Shown here: positions 25,701 through 36,652 of the stretch, piece after piece
Layout: each line of letters opens with the position of its first letter
Numbering within the stretch: position 1 is the first letter of the stretch
Assembly (NCBI RefSeq): GCF_004027225.2
Contig: NC_044289.2
Span: forward strand, 6,685,761 to 6,749,760
DNA: 64,000 nucleotides
Direction of reading: 5' to 3'
From: Strigops habroptila
Lineage: Eukaryota; Chordata; Aves; Psittaciformes; Psittacidae
The notes under the pieces: generated by a model
Database searches by the model: none
What the model saw: the letters and a program-made list of their open reading frames with translations, nothing else
Told to the model about the DNA's origin: nothing
Program-made: the position numbers and the translations under genes

Positions 25701-28700
25701 TTCAGAGCCAGCCCACCCCATGCAGGGGACACAGGGTGAGTGCATACCCCCAACTCATCCCTGAGAGACTCCACACACCAGCTTTGCTTTCATGTATACA
25801 GGTCCTCCATCGCACCTCCCGTGGTGTGCACAAGAGCAAATCCATGATATCCTGCACTACTATTTTTCCTCAGCACAGAAAAATTCCAGCTCTTCAATGC
25901 TACTTTGAATAAAAAGTACCATTAGCTAGGAATACAGTAAGTACTCCTGTAATGTATCCAGAAATACATCCCAGCCCAATACATACACAAGTGCACATCA
26001 CACACCATGGTTTACTGCGCTAGAAAAATCACACTCAGCAACTGCAGAATCCACCCCTATGTAAAAGGGAAGGTTCTTTTGGTCTGTGGGGTTTCAATAA
26101 TTTAGCTAGAAGTTTCAATCGAGATATTATGCAGTTCAGACTTCTGAATTAGGTGGACAGATGGCAACTCATCGATCAAAACCAAGGTAAGGTCACTCTG
26201 ATGACTTGCAGCCACAAACAAAACAAAACAGTGCAGTACAATGAAGTTCTCTGCGGGCTATCTTTAGCATCCAGACTTCAAAAAGTCTTTAAATATATTC
26301 CCTCCTGCCATAATTTCTGAAGATGATTTTTTTTTAGGCGGGAGAAAGCTCTTTTGGAGTTCTTTTTCTAGAAATCAGCAAACTCTAATCTGAATTTCTA
26401 CAGAATGAGTCACATCTGTGTGTTTTGAGATGCCTTTCCCTTCCTCCCTCCCTGCAGTTTTACTCCATCCCCCACAATGGGCCCTGCCAGCCAGAGGAGA
26501 ACTCCATCTAGAACATGCACAATGTGATTATAAAACGTCAACCAAGCGATCAAGCCATTGCCACCACACATCAAAGTCACTCCATGAGCAGCAGATGTAC
26601 GAGATGTTATGATTAATCACAGGCAAAGGCCACAAAATGCAGCAAGCATGGTCAAACCTAGGTCTAGAGCCAGCAGTGGCCGCAGCAGGGACTCAGGAGG
26701 CTGTCGCAGTGCAGGAGCGCAGACAGGACCACCACGCTAGCCCACGCTCCTAACTATGTGGCGCAACACTGCCCTGACAGCCAAAATTGAAAGACACAGA
26801 ACAAAAGAGATGGTTACAGAGCCACTGGCAGAGGAGACACAGGCTCAGCTTCTGCTTTTGCTGTGCAAAATACAGAAGGACAGAGCAAACTAGCAAGTTT
26901 TTGGTGCAGCCCTAAAACCTGGTTCTCCCCACCACACCGCACTGGCAGGGCTGCCGGGGGTGAGCTGCAGGGCAGGGGTGGCCAGGAAGAAGGAAACAGT
27001 CAGATGGCCATTTGTCCCACACCTCTTCCCAATCGCAAGGAAGAGGAACAAGCTAACCAGGCCCTCTCCCTCAACATCAGCTCTATCTGGCAGAGCTCAT
27101 CTTGGAGGCGCTTCCTATATTTGATTATTTTCTATCAGACTTACAGCTAAAACTTCTTGTAGCTGCACTTTCTCAGCTCTCCCCCATCCTGCAGGACTTC
27201 CTATGCATGAGCTGTAAGCAGCTCCTGCAAGCTGTACAGGCCTGGGAGAGCAGCGAGCAGGAGTTCCTGACCCCCTTGATTTCTGCCAGCCATGCTGGGA
27301 GCTGGTTTCACTGCTCCTGGAGAGGTGGGAGACAACTGCAACCCTCTGTCAAGAGACACAGCATCACACAAGCACTTGGGAAACAACGAGGGGCACAGGG
27401 CTCTTGGCAGTCTCGCAGAGATCAGGACACAAATGCCACTACCACGACCAGCCTTTTATTCCTTGAAGAATAAAGGAACAGAGCCCTTTGTGTCTGCCAG
27501 CAAAGGCACAAATTCTGGCATTTGACCCCAGGAATTTGGCCTCTGTTTCCACTGGAGTTGACCCATTAGCTGCTACAGGGACACCCACACTGCCACAACA
27601 CGATGGCCAGCAGTGCTGCGCTTCAGTTCGTAGGTGGTACCGCACAGCGAGCTGAGCACAGCCAGAGCTGACCATGACAGCAACCTGACAGCTACCTCTG
27701 GTCAAGTAACACCTCCCACCACAGCCTGGAGGAGAGATCTGAAGATGTATTTTGAAGTGGGTTCTAAGAGCACCAGACAGAAGCAGCTCTGGGAAGCACA
27801 CCCCAGCAACACTGGAGAGCAGCAGCAGACCAGAAGCTCTATGCTTGCGTTAGCAGTGTCTCAACACCACCTCTGAGTTGGTGATGCACAGGCACATCCT
27901 GATGTAATTCTCACCCAAAGAACATCATTCCTGAAGGACACTCCCAAGCCAGCAAGCACTCACTTCGCGAAGCCACTTTAAGTAAACCTGTGTGCAGTGG
28001 CAATATGCATCATATAGGCCCCAGCCACAATGACAGGCTGGAGAAACATGAGAAATTCAGGACCTGTTCGCAAATCCAGACATGATGAGGAGGGGTTATA
28101 GGCCAGAGCATGGCCAGGGCAGTCCCTGCCTGCTAACAAGGAGGAGATCACAGAGTGTGCCCCACCACTCCACCATCCATCATCATTCACTGACATGGGC
28201 TGGGGTTCAACCACTGACATGACAGACCTCCCAATCCTGAAGTGTTCCTACTAACGCTGATTTAAACGTGCATTGGAATGGCAATGGCTTCTGCCTCATC
28301 AGCCAGCTATCTCAGCCAGCTCAAAGAAAGACAAGAATGAACTAGGCAGCTCTATTGTACAGTGTTTATCCCTCACCTACTACAGTATAATACAAACACA
28401 AAATAGCAAACAAATATAATTTCTGCTCATCTAGTAACTCATTTGCCTGTCTGTCTGCTACTCATGCTCCTGCAGCCCTCTGAGAAGATTTACACAGCAG
28501 CCTGTGCAAACAGGTACGCAGCTGAGCTTCCTGCTTCCCTGTTGGGACCAGACATCACCTCACTGGTAGCAATTGCCAAGGAACAACCTGCCACAACAGA
28601 CTGTCCCAGGCTGGAATCAGTAGAAGAAAAAGTAGTATAGTGCAGGATTCAGTGATAACTGGATGCTGAGCCTACCAAAACCATTGCTTGAGAAACATGA

Positions 28701-31700
28701 ACGCCAACTGGAGGGTACAAGAGCAATCCATTTTTTCAATTTATTTTCATTTTGGCAGGAGAAAATTTAAGGAATAGGAGAAAATGCAGTAGTAAGAACC
28801 TATCCTAGCCCAGCAACATCCTCATTTTACAGTGTTAGTGCATCTTGACTTCAAAATGCAACAAACTAATGGCCCATAGCAGAGGAAGGTGCATCCCACA
28901 AAAACCAAGTAAAAAGAAACGCAATCTACACCTTCCCCATAGCCAGTGCAGGGGTGTGGGGGAAAATAAACGAACAACAAAAGAAATTAAAAGTGTTTTA
29001 AAAAGAGGTTGCCATCCAAAGATGAGAGTACATCTTCTCACAAAGATCCAGTCCTTTTTCTCAGCATAACCAAGAGTCTGCGATCAACATGCTGAGCTCT
29101 ACCACGAGTGAGCCAGGCTCAACAACTTACAGCTTTATCCTCTCCATCTGCTTTCCCCACACCCAAAGGAAAAAGGAAACAAAAAAAATTAATCCCAAAC
29201 AAAGCACATTGGGCCAGACCAAGAATAGTTTTGGAGAAGCAGGCTGAAAAACACTCAGGTAGCAGGAGATAACATCTGCCCGAAACAAGAGCCATCTGGC
29301 ACCAAGGAAAAAGCCACATGGAAGTTAATCCGCACCTATTCAGCTATCCAGAGAAGAAAAAACCCCTCCCCTTTTGAATTATCAGCACAGCCAAACCAGA
29401 AATTAACCAACGGGAGAAACAGAAAATGCTTCACACCAGAACACTATGGGAGCCCGAGTCCTTCATCTGCAGTGTGAGAAACCCTGGAGGATGCTGGATT
29501 CATCCTGTCCATGCAAGAGGAAAACCCAGGAAGCCCCAGGAATTCTGCCTTTAACTAAGCTTTCCAATTTTCTTCTATGATTTGGAGAAAACCAAAGGCT
29601 GCAGAAACACCTCTTGAAGTCTTCTCAAGTACATGACAACTTTCGCATAATCTATATTAAATGGGTTACTTTCAACTGGTTTTCAACAGGTTTACTTTCT
29701 TTACACATGATCCACTGACTTTTAATTGAAACCATCCACACATTGGAGTTATGAAAAATTCTCTCGAATAGACAAAGTATTTTGAAGTTGAATTATTTAG
29801 CCATAGAATAAGTGATGACACATCTATTTTTGATAGAAGAAAGCCTACACTGATAAAAAAAGTGCTCTGCCAGCCAAGAAAGAAATTCCACTTTAAGAGG
29901 TTCCATGATGTCTACAACCAGTTGCGCCTTTGCTGCATCTAACACGTCTCTCTCCACACCTTCCTGCAACCTGGAATCCTGGGGGGGCTGCAAGCCTACC
30001 CCAGCATGGCTATCCCAGCCTCTGCTGCTTTGGCAGGAGCAGAGCCAGCAGGAGCTCAGCTATGACACAAGAGTGCTGAAATGCTCAAAGCTGGCAACAG
30101 GGAAATTGCAGGGGACAGCATGATCTTGTTTACAGGATTAAGAGACCAAGAAACAGGAGACACAGTTTTAACTCCAAGGTCCACAACTTTCCATCTTTTG
30201 TGATCATAGAGTATATTTAGCTCTGGTATGTAGCTTGCTCCCATCTGTGGGGAACAAGTTCTTCATATAAGTCATATTTAGAAGTGACCCAGTGTCCTTG
30301 CTACCAAATTATCAGCACAACAACTGTCTAGCTCCCTCGCTGGTGTCCTCAGCTCAGAGGCAGGCCAGCCAGAGCCACATTTATCATTCAAATTACTGGG
30401 CATGTGTTTAATACTGCAGAGTTAGGGACCGGTATGCCAACAGCTGTGCAAAGGAAAGATGAGACCAAGTACAAGCTGGACCACTCTAAGAATTCAGATG
30501 CATGCACCAATCTGCCACATTGGGACCACGTGGCACCAGCCAGATCAGAACAGGAGAATTTTGCATCTGCCACTCCCCAGCTCCTTTGGTCTCTGCTGCT
30601 ATGAAGGTTGCTCTTGTGCTGGCGAGGATGAAGAGCAAATCCACCAAGGGCAATGGAATCATGCAGAGAAGACAGCACAACTCGCATGCTGTATAAACAA
30701 AGCTAAAGCCAGCTCAGCCTGGCTCTCTACCACAGGCAGGCTTGTGCCCTGACTGCACTGGAATGGCACATGGCACCCTTTACCCAGAGCCTGTCCCCTG
30801 CAAAAGGTCTACTACTGCCTTCAGCTTGGTGCACCCATTACACAGCCAAGTGTAAGGCCAGTACATCAGACCAGGCTCTCCTTTCTTATTGTTCTATGGA
30901 CCTATACTAGGTGCAGTACACGAGTAAATTGTGCCCCTAACCATAACACATTATATACCAAGCCCTTGGGTCTGATACCAGTGTTTGCCAACTTGAGGCA
31001 GATATTCAAGAAGATATACAAAGCCACCTGATCTGCTTATAAATACACATCTACTCTTAATAAATAAATAAAAGAGCTCTTTCTGACTGACAAGCATTTA
31101 GTCTGAAAAGCAGTAACCATGCCTGAGAACTAGCAGCTGAAGCCATTTGGAAAATGGATTTGGATGTTTCTTAGGAAATCCCCCCCCCTCCAAAAAAGCT
31201 TTCATGTTACAGGCACACGACAAACAACAGGTGCCGGGAGCACATCTATCCCATGGGAGCTGCCTGGGGTCCTGGGCAGACCAGCTTTGGGCAAGTGGAA
31301 GCACAGGGAATGCCAGCTGATAGAGGCTGAAGGGAGCTAGGCCAGCATGTGCTGTTTTATAAACATAACCAGAGAAATGATGAAAGTTTGTTTCCTTTTA
31401 TTTTTAACCCAATAGAGAAGGTTTAAGGATATACAGCTGCGAGGGAGGGCGGGCAGATACAAAGAGGGACTTTCTTCACTTCCGAAATGCAGCAGCATCA
31501 ACACGTGAAATTTCGAAGAGATTTAACTCTTCCTGATGCTGCCTGAAACCAGAATCAGGGGGCTGCCAAAATAAGCAGCTACACAAGGATGGGCAGGAGG
31601 GTCTCTGGAGCAGAGATGGAAAGAGCTGGATCCTGCTACAAGAGACAGCTGTATGTTTCCAAGAGCTCAGTAACTGGTAGATCTCCCACACAGATAGCTC

Positions 31701-34700
31701 TTTCGCTGAGGCACAGCCACAGGAATGCATCTGCCATACGCTGCTCGTGTCCAGAGCAGCAAGCACGGCTGCAGAGAGGACAACCAGGGAATCCCCATTC
31801 CCTGCACAGATTCAAACCTGTCTCCAGCACCATATTCCCCGGGGAGACGACCAAGAGGGGGGCACGAAGACTTCTGCCACATCACCATGTACTCCCATTC
31901 AAGCAGTCTACACAGTTGCTCCTAGCAGCTGCCAAGAAGTTTCATATGTTTCTCAAAATTTCATAAAAGGGACACTGCTGCAGTAATAGAGTAATAGCAT
32001 TTGGGGAGAGAGGGTCTCCCCCTTCTCTGATCCGGTAAGCACAGCTCTGTGCTGGCCGGGAGCTGCAGGGACACACCGCATTACAGCCTCTAAGCACAGC
32101 ACCCTGTAAGCTCCAGGCTAATAATACTTCCCTCAACTCAGAAGCCAGATCTCCAACTCACCCTGACACAGACACATCCTTTGCCTTGCCTTACTATAAA
32201 GATCTCTGGTTACTACAATCTAGAGAATACTTTTCAAAGAAGGATTTACTACCGACTCCACGCTGTCTGCTGGGCGAGTGCCTCTCCTGCTAGGACAGCA
32301 GGAGGAAGGAGAGAGGCTCTTGATGGTTTCTCTTTCTGTTCCACATACCCCAGGCAGTATTTACAGCTGCATTTGGGTGCCTGGGGCTGAGGCGGGGGGG
32401 GGAAGCCTTCAGTTTATAAATAATCTTCACTGATATTTGAGTAATTTTCATGGTTTCAAATCATTTCAGGTTTCACCAAAACCTGCATTTTGTGGCTTGA
32501 TAGCTGGAACACGACTGGCTGACTTTCTCTGATTTAACTACCTAGCAGTTAATGGGCTCATTCATTTCTTCCTTGCCAAGTCCAGCTTGCACACCTAGTA
32601 TCCATGTCCCATAACAATTGCCTTCTGGAAACCACATGACAACCCCTGGGCACAAACACTTTGCAGAGACAGGAACTGCAGGAGGGAGAACCTGGCAACA
32701 TCTTATACCACGGGCAAAGCCACTGAGAGCCACTGAGCTTGAGTTTGGTTAAGGACCCACTCAACACAGCACAGAGCAAACAGACAAGAGCAATTCAATG
32801 AAGCTTCCAAAGACAGACAGTCCCTGATAAACTCCTCATCTATCCTCAAATCCCACAGAAGGCCGAGGAAATTGAGTTCAAGAGAATGCAGGAATGGAGC
32901 CTGGCAGGCTCTTAATTTTGTTGAGACAAAGAGGGAACCTGCAGCCAAGCTCTACTGCTTGACTGAGCACCTGATGCTTTGCTCAGAAGCCAGAGAGCAG
33001 CCCCCGTCATGGTGTTCAGGTGAACGGCTTTTCGCCGAACCCATGTTTCCAGTCACTGTGCTGCAGCAATGACATTCTCATCTTCTGATGCTTGCAAATG
33101 ATGATATATAATCCCCTCCCTCCAACCCGCCAGTCTCCTGGTTCCTGTCTCTTGGCAACTGATAAATAATTTATAGTGCTCTCTGCTGTATGTGCTAACT
33201 GTAGCTCTGCTGGTTTAATGATGAAACCAATGCCTAAGATCTGGAACAGTAACTGTTTAGATCACAAGGAACACGTAGTCAGTTGATCAACACTCCTCTG
33301 TATGTGAAACTAAAAGCAAACTGTTCAAAAACTCTGTTTTCCTGAGCTGCACCCACAGGAACAGCACCCACAGGAACAGCAGATTATCTGCACGGGGTGC
33401 AGGCGTGCGCTGGCGCTCCTGCCAACATGAGGATTTTAACGTGCTTCACCATTTTGCTCTTTTCTGTTCGCATGCTTGGAAAAGCCTGTAACAGGGTGGT
33501 TTTAGCGTCAACTCTTGTGCGCTCCTGTGCAATTTGGAAAGCCTCTGGGATTCACATCTCGAAGGCATCGCTGCTGCCTAATTTGGGGGTTAAGAAAACT
33601 ATTATAGGTCCCATGGAAGGAGAGCTATTAAAAAGCAGCATCTTGTCTACATGGACTACTGTGGCTCTTGCACAGATGAGAAGGAAAAAAAAGAGAGACT
33701 CCTCATTCCATGACAGATGTTCTTCTAGTCTTTCCAACAGAGCCGTAACCACATATGAAAACTGGCATGTTTGAACTGTACACAACACGCGCACACTGGG
33801 TGTGCACTATTGTGGCAACACAGCCTCTTACATCCATAAACTCACTGGAATGAGATTACCCGGGCAGTTGGCAACTGCAGCCATGAAGGCAGAAGAGTGA
33901 AAGTTTCTGTTTTGTTGCTAGCAGATTTTTTCTTTAAAAAAAACAAAAAAACAAAAAACAAAAAACAAAAAAACCAAAACCAAAAAACAAAACCAAAAAA
34001 CCCAAAAAAACCAAACCCACCTACCCCAAAACCCCATGGGCAGAGAGCAGGAAAGGGATGAAGTATTCCTGCTGACAAAGGCCAAAATCCCATCTATTTA
34101 TATTAGAGGCACACAAAACCCACAACAGAGCGGTGCTCAAAAGCTTTAAAAAATGCACCTACTTTCTTAATGCTCTTAGAAAATAATAATAAACCCCCCT
34201 ATCAATATTCACTTTCTGAAATGGTGTAAAAAAAGAACGGCATCAATCATTAAACAGTTAAATGAAGGCAGTATGACAGTCACTATTGTTCTCGTGAAGC
34301 ACACTTGTCTTTTGCCGAGCAGCTGCCAGATCCTATTAGATGTATAAAAAGAGGACTTTTCTAACCGAGTAGGGATGGTATAAGCTATTGAAAACAGCAG
34401 ACAAAAGCCCACTTTTGCAGACTATTCAAGCCTTGTATAACATCTGTCCAAAATCAATTTTTGACCTAATGTTACTTTCATTAAGTAACAGACTTTGTTT
34501 CTAATGCAATTTGTTTTCTAGGATAAAACTGTATCCTAAGCATTATTACGTGGGAAACGGCATAGAGGGAGTAGATCCTATTTGAGACACATGAGAACAG
34601 AATTTGCTTAATTGTTTTGACACCTTAAGTACTATAATAGAGAAACTATTTTCCATTTATTTGAATTCTTGAAGTTGGCAAAGCAGCAAGTAATGCACTG

Positions 34701-36402
34701 GGTTTATTATGACTAAGATTTACTGAGGATAAAGGAGAATCTTTGGGAATTACATTAAAGCTGACAAAGACACAAAACCTCCGAAATCTTCACCAGAAAT
34801 AAACTACTCTGAGCATTAACAACAGCTGCTGAAACTGTCCACTCCTGATGGCTAAAAGGCTTTTTTCACACATTTTAAATCACGAGGAAGTTGATTCATT
34901 TGATTTCAAACAGACTGTTAAGAAACATTTGCACTTACCCAAAGGGTCTCTGAATGAAGGCTGGATGTAACTGCTGCACACCTATGGTAAAACCTAAAAT
35001 ATGTTCAGAAAAAAAGAGAAATATTAACAAATGGCATCCATTGAACCATTCAGCTCTTAATAGACATGCATAATTCCACCTCGGACCATGCGTACATGCA
35101 TTTTATCTGCTATTCATGTGAGCAAATTTAGAGCCCCATTTAGAAGCAAGTTAATTTTAATATGTGTATGTGATACGCAGGAGCAGCAGATGGGAATTCA
35201 GATTAAAGATCGGTGTGAAAGTGCTGTTATTGAGCAGACAATGGGGTATCGTGCCTCGTTTTACACATTGGGTACTGCAGTCATTAAACCAAAGGGCAGA
35301 AGATGAACTGGACCTTACTGTTAATATGGATGTAGCGAAGGGGATAACAGGAAAATGGATTAGCTTAAACTCAGTTATATGAACTTAGATGCATAACACT
35401 AGTGTAACAGGTATGAGTAAGATGATATGGAAGAGGTAACTGGACTGGACAGTGTCCTCAGTCAAGAATCAGAACTACGAATGATCAGCACACATCGGCA
35501 GATCAGATGAATCCAGCCTGAGTAACTAGTTTCCTTGTCTTACAAGTTATTCTAATAGAGAGAGATGGAATCTCCTGGGTGCCTCACCAGTTTGAATACT
35601 CCTTGGTTTTGCTCCCAAATAGGCCAGGTTCACATTCGCTTTCCTGCCATCAATGATGGGGTTTGGGTCTTTGCATGCTCTTTCAGCTGCAGCTCTGTCT
35701 GCCATGGTCACCTGGAGAGAAGCACAGCCTTATTTGTAGCAACAGCACTTTGTAAACACTCCAGCAACAAGCACTAAGCGGAGTTTATTTATTGTTCTAT
35801 TTTGAATTAGGAGCTAAACTCCGCTTGCTGCGGTCTCACTTGCAAAGCAAGACGGGAAGAGCTGCTGGTGACTTGATGGAAAAGAGCGGTTCCCCCTCGC
35901 CAACCTACTCCGTTGGGCTTACACCAGCCGTTCTCCCTCGCCTTCCCACCTCCTCACTCGTGCTTTTTCTACGGGGTTGGTGGAGCCCAGAGCCGAGGGG
36001 AGCGGGCAGGGGATGCACAGCCCAGCCGAACCGGCACCGGCGGCAGGAGGTGCTGAAACGCGCGGCGCGGGGGGCTCCGCTCCGGGGATCCCCCGCCCCA
36101 GCCATTGTCCCGACACATGCACAGCCGCGACGGGACGGGCGGCAGCACCGAGCCGCTCATAGCGGGCACCGCTGCCAGCCCCTGCCCGGGGAGCGGAGCG
36201 CGGCGGGGACACCGTGGCACGGCGCGGCACTTACAAAGCCGTATCCCCGGGATTTGCCGGTCTGCCGGTCGGTGATCACCACCGCCTCCTCGATGTCCCC
36301 GAAGACCTCGAAGTACTTCCTGAGGGAGGAGTCGGTGGTGTGGTAGGGCAGCCCCCCGACGAAGATCTTGGTGAAGGTGGTGTCCTTCTGCACGGTGTGC
36401 AT
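22435..36402 (-). CDS. RBM38: RBM38, RNA-binding motif protein 38 (four exons, complete)
   Basis: Coding exons, in order of transcription, are 36402-36235, 35711-35588, 34993-34939 and 22735-22435, 648 nt in all (215 codons plus stop). All introns are GT-AG and all phases join. The protein has a single RRM at about residues 11-88, with RNP2 KIFVGGL (12-18) and RNP1 KSRGYGFV (50-57), then a Tyr/Pro/Ala-rich tail ending QLQPDRMQ. Known family role: binding of AU/U-rich mRNA elements to control stability, splicing and translation; in mammals it is a p53 target that regulates p21 and p53 mRNAs. The paralogue RBM24 shares the RRM, but the tail (no long alanine runs, FVQYQ near the end), SIQTG after the RRM and the position beside RAE1 favour RBM38. 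The serine in YAASPAAG (residue 171) matches the position known in human RBM38 as a GSK3 site. An in-frame TAG lies upstream with no intervening ATG, so the start at 36402 is firm. Confidence 0.96.
33349..33378. repeat. 15-bp perfect tandem duplication
   Basis: GCACCCACAGGAACA occurs twice head to tail within RBM38 intron 3. Confidence 0.9.
33936..34018. repeat. A-rich/C simple repeat, (A3-7 C1-3)n
   Basis: About 83 bp of adenine runs broken by one to three cytosines; the minus strand is T-rich with short G runs. Lies within RBM38 intron 3. Confidence 0.9.
34939..34993 (-). CDS. RBM38: RBM38 coding exon 3
   Basis: A 55-nt exon encoding [19 protein letters not shown] (both terminal glycines have split codons). 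Acceptor attttag, donor gtaagt. As I recall them, human RBM38 has IQRTYG here and RBM24 has IQRPFG, so this short exon keeps the RBM24-like residues. It was found by homology and is too short for an ordinary ORF scan. Confidence 0.94.
35588..35711 (-). CDS. RBM38: RBM38 coding exon 2
   Basis: Encodes residues 57-97 plus one base: [18 protein letters not shown] through [16 protein letters not shown]. It completes the RRM. The acceptor is ctctccag and the donor gtgagg. The identity is almost invariant across RBM24 and RBM38, and SIQTG favours RBM38. Confidence 0.96.
36235..36402 (-). CDS. RBM38: RBM38 coding exon 1
   Basis: Encodes residues 1-56, from MHTVQKD through most of the RRM. The donor gtaagt directly follows TTT, so the intron splits the RNP1 motif after residue 56 in phase 0. 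The exon lies inside a CpG island. Confidence 0.96.
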
Positions 36403-36615
36403 GGTGCCGGGCGCGGCCGGCCCCTGCCGGCATCCACCCCGCGCCGCCGGCCACGACAAGAAACCACCCCCCGCGGCGGCCGAAGGGAGCGGAGTCGGCA
36501 GCTGGGTCCCGGGGGCCTACAGCCGGCTCATGGCCGCGCTTTGTGCCGGGAGCGCGGGCGGCGCCGCGCCCTCCCGCCCGTGCCAGTGAGTAGCGGCCGC
36601 CCGCCGCCGCCGCCG

Positions 36616-36652
36616 CCTTTGTAGGGCCGCGCCCGCCCCGCCCCGCCCCGCC
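36616..36652 (-). promoter_or_regulatory. Possible RBM38 core promoter: GC boxes and weak TATA-like element
   Basis: On the minus strand, overlapping GGGGCGGGG boxes (36632-36652) are followed by CCCTACAAAGG (36616-36626), a weak TATA-like sequence about 215 nt before the RBM38 ATG. The spacing would place a start near 36585-36595. This is inference from motifs. Confidence 0.35.

Larger units (their letters stand above)
22736..34938 (-). other. RBM38 intron 3 (12.2 kb)
   Basis: Long intron between the 55-nt third exon and the terminal exon. No CR1 copy was seen in it. It holds an A-rich/C simple repeat (33936-34018), a 15-bp tandem duplication (33349-33378) and several short open frames with no recognised homology. 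A long last intron allows regulatory elements or alternative last exons, but I cannot point to one. Confidence 0.8.

Noticed and set aside
36157-36459. RBM38 start at 36459
   Set aside because: The codon there is TTG, not ATG, and an in-frame TAG lies further upstream. The ATG at 36402 is the first in frame.
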